Assembly (NCBI GenBank): GCA_016717105.1
Contig: JADKGF010000012.1
Span: forward strand, 62,001-126,000
Length of the DNA stretch: 64,000 nucleotides
Source of the DNA: Saprospiraceae bacterium
Lineage (GTDB): Bacteria > Bacteroidota > Bacteroidia > Chitinophagales > Saprospiraceae
Direction: 5' to 3'
Shown here: piece after piece, positions 1-12,864 of the stretch
How the letters are laid out: each line of letters begins with the position of its first letter
Numbering within the stretch: the first letter of the stretch is position 1
The notes under the pieces: generated by a model
Database searches by the model: none
Told to the model about the DNA's origin: nothing
The model's input: only the letters and a program-made list of their open reading frames with translations
Program-made: the position numbers and the translations under genes

Positions 1-585
1 TCAAGTCGTGGCTTTGCAGCAACCAAGGTTGCAGACATGTCCAAAGCTAGGCCCATCATTATTCTAACTATCATCGGTGCTATAGGTGGTGTATTGACCG
101 CTACCAAAGTATCGAATGATCAGTTTATGTTTGTTTTCAAATATCTTATGGTACTTATGTTGGTTGTCGTCTTGGTAAAACCCGAAAGATGGCTCAGTGA
201 GACTACAGATAAACCATTGTCTCGGTGGCTGAGCATTCCTATATTTTTGATACTCGGCTTTTATGGTGGATTCATCCAAATGGGCATGGGCATCTTCTTT
301 ATTGCAGTAATGGTGCTTTTGTCGGGTTATAGCATCATTGCAGCCAATGCCATCAAAACGATTGTAGTTATGATTTATACAACAATCGTTTTGGCAATTT
401 TCGCTTGGAAAGGATTAGTCGATTGGGAGACAGGTATTATTATGGCCTTTGGACAGACTATAGGTGGATATTTGACAGCCTTGTATGCTGTCCGGATGCC
501 CAATATCAATCTATGGGCTTATAGGTTACTGATTGTTATTATCATATTGGCTATATTGGTACAATTCAATTTTATCCATCTGTAA
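1..585 (+). CDS. TauE/SafE-family membrane transporter, 5' end cut by window
   Basis: The frame is open from base 1 and reads through the first internal ATG at 37, so the gene almost certainly starts before the window. The visible 190 or so residues form several hydrophobic segments separated by short loops. They include a Gly-rich FYGGFIQMGMGIFF helix and a final helix ending in FNFIHL, the layout of the C-terminal half of TauE/SafE (COG0730) sulfite/organosulfonate or anion exporters, which are usually about 250 residues. The substrate cannot be told from sequence. It stops 2 bases before the next gene, so the two are probably co-transcribed. Confidence 0.75.
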   Translation, partial: SSRGFAATKVADMSKARPIIILTIIGAIGGVLTATKVSNDQFMFVFKYLMVLMLVVVLVKPERWLSETTDKPLSRWLSIPIFLILGFYGGFIQMGMGIFFIAVMVLLSGYSIIAANAIKTIVVMIYTTIVLAIFAWKGLVDWETGIIMAFGQTIGGYLTALYAVRMPNINLWAYRLLIVIIILAILVQFNFIHL

Positions 586-587
586 TT

Positions 588-1814
588 ATGAAAGCTATAG
601 TTGGTTTAACATCATTGGCGCTTTACCTGACCTTTATGTCTTGTGCCGGAAGTAATGTTTTGACCAAAAGCATACATGCCGACCCATATCTAAAATCCAT
701 AACGTCCAATCCAGATTATGAAGTGCAAATCTTGTACACACATGTAGATCGAAAAAATAAACGATTCAAAACCTATTCATATCATGTGGATGAAACCAAA
801 TATTTCTACCCAGCAAGTACAGTAAAAATGCCCGTTGCCATCCTATCTTTACAAAAAATCAATGACCTAAATAGCCAAGGAATCGAACTCACCAAAGACG
901 ATATCATGATGACTGCTGCAATAAATGAACGACTTACACCTGCGTTCAAGGATACAACGACTGCCAACAACAAACCTAATATTGGTAGGTATATAGAAAA
1001 AATATTTGCGATCAGCGACAATGATGCCTATAATAGACTGTTTGAATGGTTAGGGCAGGATTATATCAATGGCCAACTTATTTCGAAAAATATTTTTCAC
1101 GGTTCTGTCATCAATCACCGTCTTTCTATACCTAATCTGACTTCTGAAGAAAACCGACAGTCAAATGAAATTAGATTTTTTCGCGATGACAAAATATTGT
1201 ATGAACAAGCATCATTTGCTGCATCACAAGATTGGAAACATCATGCCGACTTTGCACAAAAGGGTTTAGGTTATTACAATAGTAATGATAGTCTGATTAT
1301 GAAGCCGTTTGATTTTTCAAGGAAGAATTTCTACACCATTCGAGACATGGAAGCTACTTTGCAGCGGATTATATTTCCTGAATATTTTCCTGAAAAACAA
1401 CGATTCAATCTTACCGATTCAAATTATGATTTTTTAAAAAAATGTATGTCATCACTTCCGAGAGATGACCATTTTCTAAAGAATGAGATGTACCATGATA
1501 GCTATGTAAAGTTCTTGATGTATGGAAACATGAAAACTGAAATCCCTCAAAACATCAAAATCTATAATAAAGTAGGTGACGCATATGGCTACCTCATAGA
1601 TTGTGCTTATATCGAAGATACGGATGCTGATATTGGGTTTTTCCTAACGGCTGTAATTCATGTAAATGCCGATAAGATATACAACGACAATAAGTATGAA
1701 TACGACGAAACGGGTTTACCTTTTTTGGCTAAACTCGGACAAACGATCTACAAATATGAGCTGGAAATTAGTAAAAAAACTGAAAAACTGATTAAAAATC
1801 CATTCCAAAACTAA
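588..1814 (+). CDS. Class A beta-lactamase-like serine hydrolase lipoprotein
   Basis: A 408-residue protein with an N-terminal lipoprotein signal (lipobox Cys near residue 19, LTFMSC). It carries the penicillin-recognising serine hydrolase motifs in order: STVK with the nucleophile Ser77 and Lys80, SDN at 143-145, and a KVG triad near residue 330 in place of KTG. This matches the Beta-lactamase2 (PF13354) type found in Bacteroidota. It is larger than true class A enzymes (about 290 residues), so a role in cell-wall peptide hydrolysis is as likely as resistance. Its end overlaps the convergent next gene by 23 bp. Confidence 0.7.
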   Translation: MKAIVGLTSLALYLTFMSCAGSNVLTKSIHADPYLKSITSNPDYEVQILYTHVDRKNKRFKTYSYHVDETKYFYPASTVKMPVAILSLQKINDLNSQGIELTKDDIMMTAAINERLTPAFKDTTTANNKPNIGRYIEKIFAISDNDAYNRLFEWLGQDYINGQLISKNIFHGSVINHRLSIPNLTSEENRQSNEIRFFRDDKILYEQASFAASQDWKHHADFAQKGLGYYNSNDSLIMKPFDFSRKNFYTIRDMEATLQRIIFPEYFPEKQRFNLTDSNYDFLKKCMSSLPRDDHFLKNEMYHDSYVKFLMYGNMKTEIPQNIKIYNKVGDAYGYLIDCAYIEDTDADIGFFLTAVIHVNADKIYNDNKYEYDETGLPFLAKLGQTIYKYELEISKKTEKLIKNPFQN

Positions 1815-4800
1815 GATATAACTTAGGTGCTTGAACGATGCGTGTGTCAATGCCCCAGCCATAATCCAGTTTCACAAAATAGCCTAACAACTGTGTCCTA
1901 ACACCGGTACCAAATCCCATTACTAAAGGATCTCTAAAATACTCGACATGCACTTCTATCAAAGGAGGACTCGTGATGGTGGTAGTATTGAGTGGATTTT
2001 TAGGGCTGAAAGGTCCCGAACCATGCCAAGCCAAACCTGCATCAAAAAATCCTGTAATCTGTAAATTTCTAAAAAAAGCGGAACCTCGGTTTTTACCCAA
2101 AATATACTGCATAAAAGGAATCCTAAGTTCTGCATTAGCTACCAAAAATGTAGCTCCGTTGCGTATATTATTACTAAAACCACGCATTTGAAAAACATTG
2201 GCCTTGTATGCATATCCGAAATCTTCAGGTATCGGTGTTGTATTATTGAATTTTGGTGACAACCAATTTTCAACACCACCAAGGTAGTAGAGCATTTTTT
2301 CGGAACCAAATGAAGTAGCACCTGCTGCCCTTAATGCTAACACGGCTTTATTTATTATCGGAATATAGTGGCGACCATCGAAACCGATAATGCCCGTAAA
2401 TCCATCCGATGCTGAAAATTCAAAACCATCAATCACCTGTAAATTAAATCGGTTGATAAACTCAGTATATATTTTATACCTAGTGCCATTTTTGATATTC
2501 AGTGCTGCATCGTGGGTATTGTCGTAGATATATTCAAGCTTGAGTCCGATTCTTTTTTCCTGAACTGGTGATCCATTTAGACTTTTATTCTCTGTGATCA
2601 ATTGAAAATATTTATCAAATCGAAGTGTTGCCGTGGCTCTTACAGATCGATAGATATCAAATGGATATTTCCACTGGTAAAGCCCCAACACAGATGTTTT
2701 TTTAGATCTGGTCGGCAAATTATTGGTAATATCTGTCTCGCCATCATATTTTGTAGATTTTCTATATAAGCCTATTTTTTTATCTATTCTGGACTTACGA
2801 TTATTGAAAATAAGGAAATACTCTGATCCATTAAATGTAGTCGGAATCCTGACGCCACCTTCGAGTTCGTAATCTTCAAATAGATCCTGAACATTGGCTT
2901 TCAACAATATACCCATCGGGGTAGTCAATAGCTGCTGCCTGTCTCCAGTATATGACTCCAATCCTTCAAAAAGAAGCCCATTATCTAGTTTTGTTGTGAT
3001 ATTAGTAAGTGCAAATTTATTATTGGCAGCGACGGCACGTGTATTATTATATGGCTCAATATATTTTTTAGATGCCGTTTCTCTTGAAATACTGATGTTG
3101 AAGTCTGAAGAGCCGTCCTGTTGGTATGTGGTAGATTTTATAGGCTCCACAATATCTGGATCTGGAAATTCAGATTGGAATAAAAACCCATATTCCGGTT
3201 TAACATTTACTACCTTTTCTGGTGACTTGGTTTCAATAATAATTGGTTCAGGCTGTACATTCTTGGCTTTGCCTGTATGTGTAAGGTATGGCTTGACTTC
3301 TGCTGTAATCAGCGACTCATTAAACACACGGTAGCTTCCATCTTCGTAATACATTGTTACATAGGCATCTGATTCGGACACTGCATGATGACGGATGACA
3401 TTTCTATTGAGATTAGAGATGCAAACCAACTTTTTTGATTCAGAATCCACTACATATGTATTATTTATACCTGAAACATCGCTAAGACAAACCACATCAC
3501 CATTGGTAGTGACAAATGGATAACGCTCATTATGTGGCGTTTTGGTCACATTTTCCAAAACTTTAGATCCATCGGCTAAAAAATACAAATCAAATTTCTC
3601 CATTGGTAGAATGGTATCAAACTTTAATTCATCTGTGGTATTGTTTGTCCTGTTGGAGCTAAAAAGTATGCCTTTTCTACCTTGCCAAGTGGTGTATTCC
3701 GCATCTAAATCGTCATAAAAGTCATTAGTTATCTTTTCATAATTTCTGTTCTTGGATTTATATAAAAACAAATCTGAAAATCCGTCTATTGTAGCCGCAA
3801 AAATATAATCAAGATCATTCAGATAACTTATGCTATAGATTCTCTGAAAATCGGTTGGTATGGGCTGCTCCATGATTTCTTCTGAGCGGACATTGTATTT
3901 TATCAGTTTGATGACATCTCTATGTTCATATAAGATACTTACTTCTTTTTGATTTGGATGCCAAGCTATCAAGGGGTAATTGTAATCGGTCTCTTGAAAT
4001 ACATTTTTATATCCGTACTTGAGGATAATCTTTTCTTTTCCATTTTTCAAATTACGTAAGATTACTCTGGTTTTACCTTGATCATTCATGGTATAGAGTA
4101 AGTTTTTGCCATCAGGGCTCAGTCTGATATGACTGATCGGCGTGTATTTTTTATTGCTGAGTTTCAGGATGTCTGCTTTGGATTTTGGGTCTAGCATCGA
4201 CTTTTCGGCATCAAAATACTGGGTATAATATTTTTCCCATTCTAATTTTAATTCATCCAGATCCTTATTGAGAATATACTCAAAGCTATTATCAGTACCA
4301 CGGCTTATTTTCGTGAGATAAAGTAGATTTGAGATGGCTGATTTTCCATAATTTTGATCTATATAAAACCAAAATGACTGTCCAGCCAATTTAGGGTATT
4401 CAGCGGCGATTTTGTCAAAAGTGTGAAATTTTTTATCTCGCTCCCATATATCTCGCAATTCATCTTCCACCAAATGATCCCAGTCATGTGCTGCAAAAGC
4501 AATCACGCCTTCCTTGTACCAGTCAGGTATATTGAGCAAAACTGCATTTTGGATGATCTCCTGGATTGTAGATCCGAAAAGCATGTTATTAAAGTAAACG
4601 GTTGCTATACCTTCTCTTATTTTTTGCCGTAAGTGCTCATGTTCTCCATCAAAATATACAAACATCTTATTGCCAACGATTTTGGTTTCGCCGGTTTTAT
4701 TGGTAAATGTCTCTTCCATTCCGATATTGCTCTGTTTGAGATCCGTAATATCCGTATAGACGATTATTTCTATTTTATCATTGATGCGATGCTCTAGGAT

Positions 4801-5058
4801 CTTTTGGATAGCGTCATGATCCATCTCTGCCATCCTGATGGTCGGCTGTGCAATAAATCGGCCTTTACCATACCAATATGTGATGAAATTTCCTGTTTCG
4901 TATTCCCACCAGTTATTAAAATCATCATGATACTGCACTCTGTTTTTTCCAAACTCCGTGTTGATACTCTGACCATGTGATAGCCAGGCAATATTCAATA
5001 AAACGATGGAAATGATCAATTTGTACATAAGTGATGCAAAATATGACTTTTTGGACAA
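1792..5058 (-). CDS. PD40 beta-propeller protein with C-terminal outer-membrane barrel
   Basis: A 1088-residue exported protein. A second Met at residue 12 (start 5025) gives the cleaner signal peptide (hydrophobic IISIVLLNIAW, then HGQ). The N-terminal part resembles a peptidase-like domain (DWYKEGVIAFAAHDWD). It is followed by TolB-like PD40 propeller repeats (DGKNLLYTMN, GILFSSNRT) and a C-terminal half rich in alternating strands that ends in Phe (YLSFGMDF), typical of Bac_surface_Ag/BamA-type barrels. Such fusions are known in Bacteroidota but have no assigned function. It lies downstream of sprA on the same strand, beyond a strong terminator. Confidence 0.65.
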   Translation of the reverse strand: MSKKSYFASLMYKLIISIVLLNIAWLSHGQSINTEFGKNRVQYHDDFNNWWEYETGNFITYWYGKGRFIAQPTIRMAEMDHDAIQKILEHRINDKIEIIVYTDITDLKQSNIGMEETFTNKTGETKIVGNKMFVYFDGEHEHLRQKIREGIATVYFNNMLFGSTIQEIIQNAVLLNIPDWYKEGVIAFAAHDWDHLVEDELRDIWERDKKFHTFDKIAAEYPKLAGQSFWFYIDQNYGKSAISNLLYLTKISRGTDNSFEYILNKDLDELKLEWEKYYTQYFDAEKSMLDPKSKADILKLSNKKYTPISHIRLSPDGKNLLYTMNDQGKTRVILRNLKNGKEKIILKYGYKNVFQETDYNYPLIAWHPNQKEVSILYEHRDVIKLIKYNVRSEEIMEQPIPTDFQRIYSISYLNDLDYIFAATIDGFSDLFLYKSKNRNYEKITNDFYDDLDAEYTTWQGRKGILFSSNRTNNTTDELKFDTILPMEKFDLYFLADGSKVLENVTKTPHNERYPFVTTNGDVVCLSDVSGINNTYVVDSESKKLVCISNLNRNVIRHHAVSESDAYVTMYYEDGSYRVFNESLITAEVKPYLTHTGKAKNVQPEPIIIETKSPEKVVNVKPEYGFLFQSEFPDPDIVEPIKSTTYQQDGSSDFNISISRETASKKYIEPYNNTRAVAANNKFALTNITTKLDNGLLFEGLESYTGDRQQLLTTPMGILLKANVQDLFEDYELEGGVRIPTTFNGSEYFLIFNNRKSRIDKKIGLYRKSTKYDGETDITNNLPTRSKKTSVLGLYQWKYPFDIYRSVRATATLRFDKYFQLITENKSLNGSPVQEKRIGLKLEYIYDNTHDAALNIKNGTRYKIYTEFINRFNLQVIDGFEFSASDGFTGIIGFDGRHYIPIINKAVLALRAAGATSFGSEKMLYYLGGVENWLSPKFNNTTPIPEDFGYAYKANVFQMRGFSNNIRNGATFLVANAELRIPFMQYILGKNRGSAFFRNLQITGFFDAGLAWHGSGPFSPKNPLNTTTITSPPLIEVHVEYFRDPLVMGFGTGVRTQLLGYFVKLDYGWGIDTRIVQAPKLYLSFGMDF

Positions 5059-5101
5059 TTATAAAACTACCACCAAAAAATTATTGGTAAACACCAAACA
5101 A

Positions 5102-5143
5102 AAAATGCCGTAAAGTCACCTGTTGGCAATTTTACGGCATTTT
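5102..5143 (-). terminator. Intrinsic terminator downstream of sprA
   Basis: Perfect 13-bp inverted repeat AAAATGCCGTAAA / TTTACGGCATTTT with a 16-nt loop, 20 bases past the sprA stop codon. On the minus strand it ends in a T-rich tail, so it should stop sprA transcription and separate it from the downstream PD40-barrel gene. Confidence 0.75.
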
Positions 5144-5162
5144 CCAAAAATATATTTATCTA

Positions 5163-8100
5163 TTAATTGATAGAAAACTTGAGTGTTATTCCCGATCGTA
5201 TCGTGGTGATCGGAAAGGACAGTGTTGTTTTAGGTTCTGTTCTTGAATAATCAAAATAGAATTTTAATGCCAGATTTTTATTGACATCGTATTCAATACT
5301 TGGATTGAGCGTTATGGTTTTTTGTCCTCTATCCGCTTGTGCGCCAATACCCGACTGTAAATCATATACTTGCGACAAATCATCCCGTAGTGAATAACTC
5401 AATGTGAATCGAATATCTCTACCCGTTGCTGTTGTTCCTTTATTGGTCATCAATTTTGAAAGAAGACCACTATCTTTTTTATCATCTTCTTCGCCTTCAG
5501 CTGTGTCTTTCTTTTTTGACTTCTTTTTTGATTTCTTTTTCTTACTGAAAGCCTTGAAATTCTTCAGTACATATCCAGCACCGATTGTGATTTCTTTCGA
5601 TTTGGTTTCTTTAAGATTATAAAGTCCCAATTCTAGAGTTCTTGTCATCTTAAAGTCAAAATCGAGTTTGAAATCTTTTACTGTCTTCAGACTGATTCCG
5701 ATCACTGGAACAAATTGCTCTGCTATATTTACCGAAGGTATTTCTAAACGAGAGTAATAATTGTTATTTGGTGACAACTCTCCAAACGGATCTTCCGCTT
5801 TGTATAGAGGTGAAGTCTCAAATCTGCTCACCCTGATCGTATTGGAATATCCATGCTTTATGGTGATATTTGAAAAATACTTTTTAAACATCTTAAGCTT
5901 ACCGAGTCCGTTATAATTCAGTTGCCAATTTGGTTTCGGTATATAAGTATTGCTGGCAAAAGACTTCTGTTGATCCAGTTCTATTTTGAAAGGAGAAACA
6001 TTGGTGTATGCTGCAATAAATGCTGGCACCGTTACATTATTCTGCTGTGAACCATAACCACCAGGGTAAGACGGATCGGTAGGATGTACACCTGGATTCG
6101 CCACATTTGGTAATCTCCTAGCTATGATTTCTCTGTTTTCCTTAAATTGTTCATACAAGCCGGCACTGTTGTCGAAGAGTGTATTGAGTGAGAAGAATGT
6201 TGCATCAAATGACCCAACATCGTATCTCGCCAACTGTTCGAATTTACCGTTAGAATTTTCGGTCTTCCTGAAGACTTCATTGTGTGATTCCTGATAATTT
6301 TTCTTGAATGTAACATCTACACTGAAGTCCTTGAATGGTTCGACGAGAAACTTAGCATCAAAAGTCTGTCGCTTGGTTTGAATCAACCCATCATTAAATT
6401 TCGTACTTGAATTAAACCAATCTTGATTCTTGACCAACCAGTTGTTTTCTCCAGAAATCCTAGGTTGTACGCCACCAATAAAATCCCATCCTGGTGCGAC
6501 AAATCCTTCACTTTGCCCAAGCAATTTGGATTGTGGCATAAATCCAGGAATCTGAGTAGTGCGATCATCTTTATAATTAAATTTGATAGAACGTATCATC
6601 ATTAATGGTCTCAAGATCACTCTTTCTACTAATGTAGGATCTCTTGGTTTGTCTTCTTTTTTATCCTTATCCTGGGTGTTTTTACCATTATCCTTGGTCT
6701 TTGGTTCGTCTTCGCTTTCATCTACACGCATATCGATAGGATTGACTTCGTCTTTACCAGAAGTGGTTTTCTGTTGTTTTGGAGCCTTTTTTCTGGTTGT
6801 GGTGCGTGATGCTTTACCTGTTTCTATCGACTTCAGATAGCCAGATTTATTGTAAAGCTTCGTGAAATCGAGTGTAAAGTTAAAACTAGCATTTTGACCA
6901 TTACGGATGATGTTACCCAAGTACGTACCATTAGGTTCTGGATTTTTGTCTATTTTAATTAAGCTACCTGCTTCCCAACCATAATCCGCCTTATAATCCA
7001 CTCCTGCAGAAATCCAGTCAAGAATAGGAATGCTCCTGAAAGGCAATTTATAATTTAATGATGCTGTATGTTGGTAACTCTTGGATCTGCCCAGAGATTT
7101 CAGGTTTTTATTTCTATAATAATTAGGATCATCAGTTTCATTGACTATATCACGATAAGATCTTCCGTTTTCATCCACCAGGCTACCTTTCTCATCCACC
7201 AAATCTCTACCGTCTAATGTATTGGCCACGCCTGTATAACGCAGCTGATCTACGATCGAGCTTGTATTGGCTCTAAATCCGAATCTCAATGACTTGGTAA
7301 AATCCCAATCAAGCACATAATTTCGCTCCCAAGTAAATCTGTTATCGTCAAACGCATAAATAGGTTCCACCGGCTGTCTGAATGTCCTTCGGTTTAGCTG
7401 ATCAGCCATTCTGGATGTAAATGAAAAATTATTTGGCAACAAGCTGAAATTGAAATCAGAAAAAAGCTTTAGGGCTTTGACTTTTATAAATTTCAGTGGC
7501 TCAATATAGATTGATTTGCGTGCAAAAACATAATCAAGACCCAGTGTTCTAGACGTAGATTTATCTTCTTTCAAGATGGCATCTGCATAATTATTTTCTG
7601 TAAATGCATAAGACACACTTAGGTTTGAAGGTGACCACGGTTTGCCCGTACCACCGGCTGTGGTTTTCACATTGGTTAAGGTAAGTGACTTGATGGTGAC
7701 TGTTTTTCTGGCTACTTCAGCTATCGAGTCTCTTTTGTCAGGATCACTGATTAGCGCCAACTTGTCTTTTACTGTAATATCCTGATCGATTGGGTCATAT
7801 TGTGGTACAATGTGTGTCTTTTGATATTGTGTATAGACTGGAATGGATAATTTTAAAGCCTTGGGCAATAACTTTCCAGCATCCAGATTGGCTGTGATGT
7901 CATATTGCAATTTTTGTTCTCGAGAACGTTCATGCAGTCTTTTATCCACACCACTGAAGCCATTACTATTGAAGTTTCCAGCGAAATTGAGCTCACCAAG
8001 ATCTGCCATTTGTACTTGCAATCTACTCTGTGCAGCCCAAGCAAACGATTCGTCATATCCTGTCACTCTCAACTCATTTACCCAAACTTCACCATCAAAT

Positions 8101-11100
8101 ATTTTGTTTGTGGTTCGGTTTTTGACTGCAATATATATTACCTTGACGGCACCCAAAGAAGGATTACCTACCATACGGACCACATCACCCTTCGCATCAT
8201 TCACGACCATCTCGACGATTCGGTCTCTAGCTTTGATATCGTTTGAAATTCTGAATTTTCTGAGTGCCAGCAAACTATCGAGTGGAAAATTGACATAATT
8301 TTGATCCATCCAGATATTAGCATCTTGCTGATTTCCTAACTTAGAAATTTTTAATGGCAATTCATATTCGTAATAGTTATTGTTAGCCAACTTTACGGAA
8401 TCATTTGCGCTAAGCGGAAAATCTTTACCAAGGCGCACAATAATAGAAATATCATCATCAAGCATTTCCTGATTTTTGATATTGATAATATTTTCGGCAT
8501 GTACAAACATCTGCAATCTTTTGTACAAGGCGAGATTCAGATTTGCTGTTTTCGAAATACTCAACTCACATTCGGACTGAAACTTGTTGAATTTTAATGC
8601 CATAGATCGCTCATCCTGTCTGAACTGTGTCGTCTGACCGAAAGCACGGTTTCTGATGGCGCCTCTAGGAACAATATATCTAAAAGGCAGTTTCTCACTA
8701 TTCTCCTCGATACCTACATCATCTATACTAAAATTTATTTTATTAGCAACTCCATCTTGCTTAATATCGCAAATTGGCTTTTGCTTACGCCAAATACTTC
8801 TCTGCAACTGGAAATCTGCCAATCTAAATGTTTTGGGCCTTTCGAAATCCGTCATATACATACGCATAAACTGGATGCCTCTGAATCCTTCTATGCCGCC
8901 TACAGCTCTACCACTATTGATCGGAATCTGTATGCGGTACCATTTTTCTGTGATTCCATTTTGTGTTACAGTTATAGATTGACGATAATATCCTTTAGCA
9001 GCTAATGCTGAAGTATCTAATTCGTTAGAATCACCCAATCGCTTGATATCCAATACATACTCGTAAAAGGCTTCGGTCTGATCAAGTGTTTTGTTATTAT
9101 TGATATCTTCTACATCGGGATATCGGTTACCTCTTACAAAGTTGGTCTGGCTACTTCCTCCGGATGTATTTACGCTTCCATTATTCAAAGGCGCATTTCC
9201 TTCTGTACCATTAAAAAATCGCATTCTATCCAATAGGCTTGAATCTCCTTGCAGTGATTGATCATTAAAGAACACAAAATCATCATTACATGGATCCTTT
9301 GCTATTTTATCGATCACAGCGAGATCATTATCTTTCAACCAAGATTGAAATTTTTCTGCTTCTTGGGCATTATTCATACCATCAAAACCTACGTCTTGTA
9401 TTTTTGCCTCTTGTAAGTCAAATCCATTGACCAAAGGAATACTAGCTGTTGCTTTACCAAATGCAGTATTGGTAACTGGTACCTTTCTTTGTGTGGTAGG
9501 CATTGCATTCTCAAAATACAAGAGATTGTCTTTCATGACATCTTCGGAAACACTACCGAGATTAAATACGATCTTGCCTTCTTCATTTGGCGCATGACCT
9601 AAGTTATCTCCTCGGTCCATAAATGGATTTAGCATCCAGAATTCTATACTCTCATAATTTGCGGCCTCGAAATCTGAATTTTGGAAATATCGCTGAATAC
9701 CAGCCCATCTCGTTTTCGGTTCATTGAGGATAATTTTTTGATCTTCCACCCTTATACCTTTAGAATAAGGTGATGGATTCTTCGAATCAAAATTGTAAGG
9801 TCCTCTATCTTGAGGATAGTAGCTCAGGTCAAAAGTATATAATTGCTGCTGTCCAGGCTGAATATCTCTGGTCTTAAACAGGTCCGTCTGATTTATGATC
9901 CTTGTGTACGGATTTGTTCTGTCAGATTCGGTCCTTAATGTTCCAAAATCCAAAGTTGACCAGTTGAGTAATGCTCTATTTGAATTATACGCTATGTTAT
10001 CGTCTAGATCGTACTCTCTAAATTTGGATCCATCCAATGATTCGCTGGTAGGTACACTCGCCAGTGACCATTGTATCGCATTGGTACCACCGAGATTCAG
10101 GTTTGTAATTGCGCTCTCGAAGTCATCTAGATTGGCTGTACCTTTATCTTCAAATACTGTATTTTCTTGGTTGTTTTTATATTCCAAATCTATACCACTA
10201 GCATGCCCTGGCAACAAACCTGCCGCTTCAGCTGTAAAATTGATCTTGGACTTCTCTGATGTACTATAAAAAGGAAGTTTGTCCACTAATTTGGTTATCC
10301 AAGGCGCTTCATCATTATAATTATAATCCAGCCCAAAATTTTATTGCTTATCGGATCATCACCAATATTTACCTTTTGTGTGATAGGTCTCTCGGACAAG
10401 CGCAAGAAAGTTGCACAAGGCTTGATTTTTTATTAAACTGATATTCTGCCCTTAGTCCCAACATATTTTTTTGCTGTAGGCTGAAGATCGAGTTGTCTTC
10501 AAAACTGACATTTAATGGCGTACCTTGAGCCAAATAAGCAGGATTAATGATACGCAATCTACCCAATGAGTAATCGATTTCGTAATCCTGACCTTCTACC
10601 AATTGCTTGCCACCGGCTGACACTCTTACTGAACCTTGCGGAATAAATGAGCCTAGGTAGATCTCTCCATTGGCTGCAGCCCCTTTTACCTTTCCGACCA
10701 TTCTAAATTTATTTTTTTGCAGACCCAACTGAGTTGCAGCGACATATGATGTGTCATATAAGATATCAAAACGGTACTTTCCAAGTACTGCATTGGTCAC
10801 ATTAGAAGTTGGACGTATTTTTTTAACAGCAGCAGTATCTATATGGCTTCCAAATGGCTCCAAAACAGGAAATACAATACTTCCTGTTCGCTCTATAACC
10901 GTCACACCTTGGATGTAATCAAAATATCCATCGGGTTGCGGATCTCCGGCCCTATTTAGTTTGTCCAAATTAAAAAGTTGGAGTAACGGTACAAAAGGCA
11001 TTTCATATGCAGGTTCAGGTATATATCTCTTGAGCGAACCATCGCTTCTGTCATCTTCATAAAATACATCAAAAACAAAATCCTGCTGATTCATGGAATT

Positions 11101-12740
11101 GATCTTGAGGTTGTACACATTTTTCATCATCAAATCCCACATCGGTGAGGTAGTCACCTGATTGGTAGATTTTAACAATTTGACGAAGTGTACTTTTTGG
11201 GTTCAATCTTGGTGGTATCCGTTTGGTCACCTGCCTGAATAGAATTGGCTGATATCTGACCTACTTGATATACTTTGTCACCATTTGCTGTAAAATAATA
11301 ATTATAAGCTACACCCAAAACCTGATTTGGTTTCAGCCGCGCGTTCAATGAAAGCGTACCTAATTTAGGGTTGTAAGAATATTCAGATGAAGAAAGTTTG
11401 CGACCTCTGAAAATCTCAAAATCTCTTGTTCTCTTGAGACCAATTTCGGCGGACTGGAGTTGTCTAGCAACTTTGTCAATATCTTCAATATCTTTGGATG
11501 CTTGAACTTTTTTGTAAATATCATTCACTTCATTATATGGAAGCGGTCTCAGTCTATCATCCTTGTCCTTAGGTGCAAACACAGTTGGCGCATCAGAAGT
11601 TGCCTTGGTCATATCTGGTTCTGCTAGGTCAGCAATCGCTGCTACCATCGTAGAGTTTTCTTGAAATTCTGGTCTATCATCCGATACCCAAACTTCGATT
11701 TGGGCTATTTGATGTGAAGTAGATATGTATGGCAAATTGCTTAGATTCTCTTCATAACTGTCTCTATAGTAATGACCTAAGAAAAAGTGTCTATTTTCAT
11801 CATATTCATTAGGTGCAATATTGAATTCCTGTACAGCTACCCCGTTTTCGATTTTAATGCTATTGCTTTTGGACTTCTGGTATGAAATGAGACCTGTCAG
11901 ACGAAGTCTCCCAAATTGCAATTCGGTTTTTAATCCAAAAAGACTCTGGGCACCTTGGATAAGATTGCCTCGAAGTGGTAGGTTTACATTACCGGCTTCT
12001 ATCTTTTTTATGATGTCATCCTCTGAAAAATTATCAGAGTCAAAAGAAATTTTTGTCAGCCTATCAAAATCGAAAGTGGATTGCGTATCATAATTAAAAT
12101 CCAGATTGAGCTTTTTACCTATTTTACCATCAACACTCATTTTGATAAGTGGTGTAGGGAAATCAGGCTGGCTTTGTCGTTGCGAATTAATGGGTAAATT
12201 AGGATCTTCGCGTCTGCTATATAGCCATCCTATACTTAAATCTACACTACCTTGCGGTTGGATATTGACTTCGGTACCACCAAATAAACGGTCTATCAAG
12301 CTATTTTGAAGATCTATTTTGTCCATTGGGTCTATACGCCCTGATTTGGATTTCTTTGCTGATTTTATGCCACCTAGTGTATTGAAATATTGCTTTTCTT
12401 GTTCAGCTGCGATATAGTCCATGTATTCATCAAAAGTCATATATGTAGGCGTTCGGTAATATTCATCACCGATTTTTTCCATGATGATATAATGACCAGT
12501 TGCAGGATCGTATTCTACTTTTTGTTTGATTTCTGCTGGTGTGATATCAAAAGGATTGTATTTTTTGTCAGTAATATAATCTCCTTCTCTATCCACCAAT
12601 GGAATTGTATCTAAAGCTATCGTAGGTGTAGTGAATAAATCAATAGCATATGGATCAGGAAGTTTCTTGGACGGAAGCTTGGCAGACACAGTCCAAACCA
12701 ATCCAAAAACCAAAATGATGGATAAAAAACTTTGTTTCAT
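5163..12740 (-). CDS. sprA: SprA, type IX secretion system outer-membrane translocon (three frame breaks)
   Basis: About 2526 residues once three frame breaks are bridged. SprA (Sov in Porphyromonas) forms the very large outer-membrane barrel through which type IX cargo leaves. Recognisable landmarks include an N-terminal signal peptide, the YDPATGHYIIMEKIGDEYYR region, SMGW-like GWLYSRRED, the LSERPITQKVNIGDDPISN block (read across the breaks) and a C-terminal strand ending in LKFSIN. Breaks lie at the T5 run 11194-11198, near 10416 (one C missing) and near 10331 (one G missing). Adding one base at each restores a single frame. The start at 12740 (MKQSF) is chosen over 12782 because it begins the signal peptide. 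The ruvA-sprA order is a known Bacteroidota arrangement. Several cargo proteins occur in this window, so a functional gene is expected. Confidence 0.9.
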
Positions 12741-12864
12741 GTTCATAAAAACTATCACAATTTTATAAGATACTTCGTGCAATTACACTATGTATATAAA
12801 AGTACATCCGTGTATAACGCTGAATATTAGTGTTGTCGTATATTTTATTCCTAAAAATTAAATA

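Noticed and set aside
6583..6840. Plus-strand frames inside sprA
   Set aside because: They are low-complexity antisense shadows of Lys/Glu- and Asp-rich parts of SprA.
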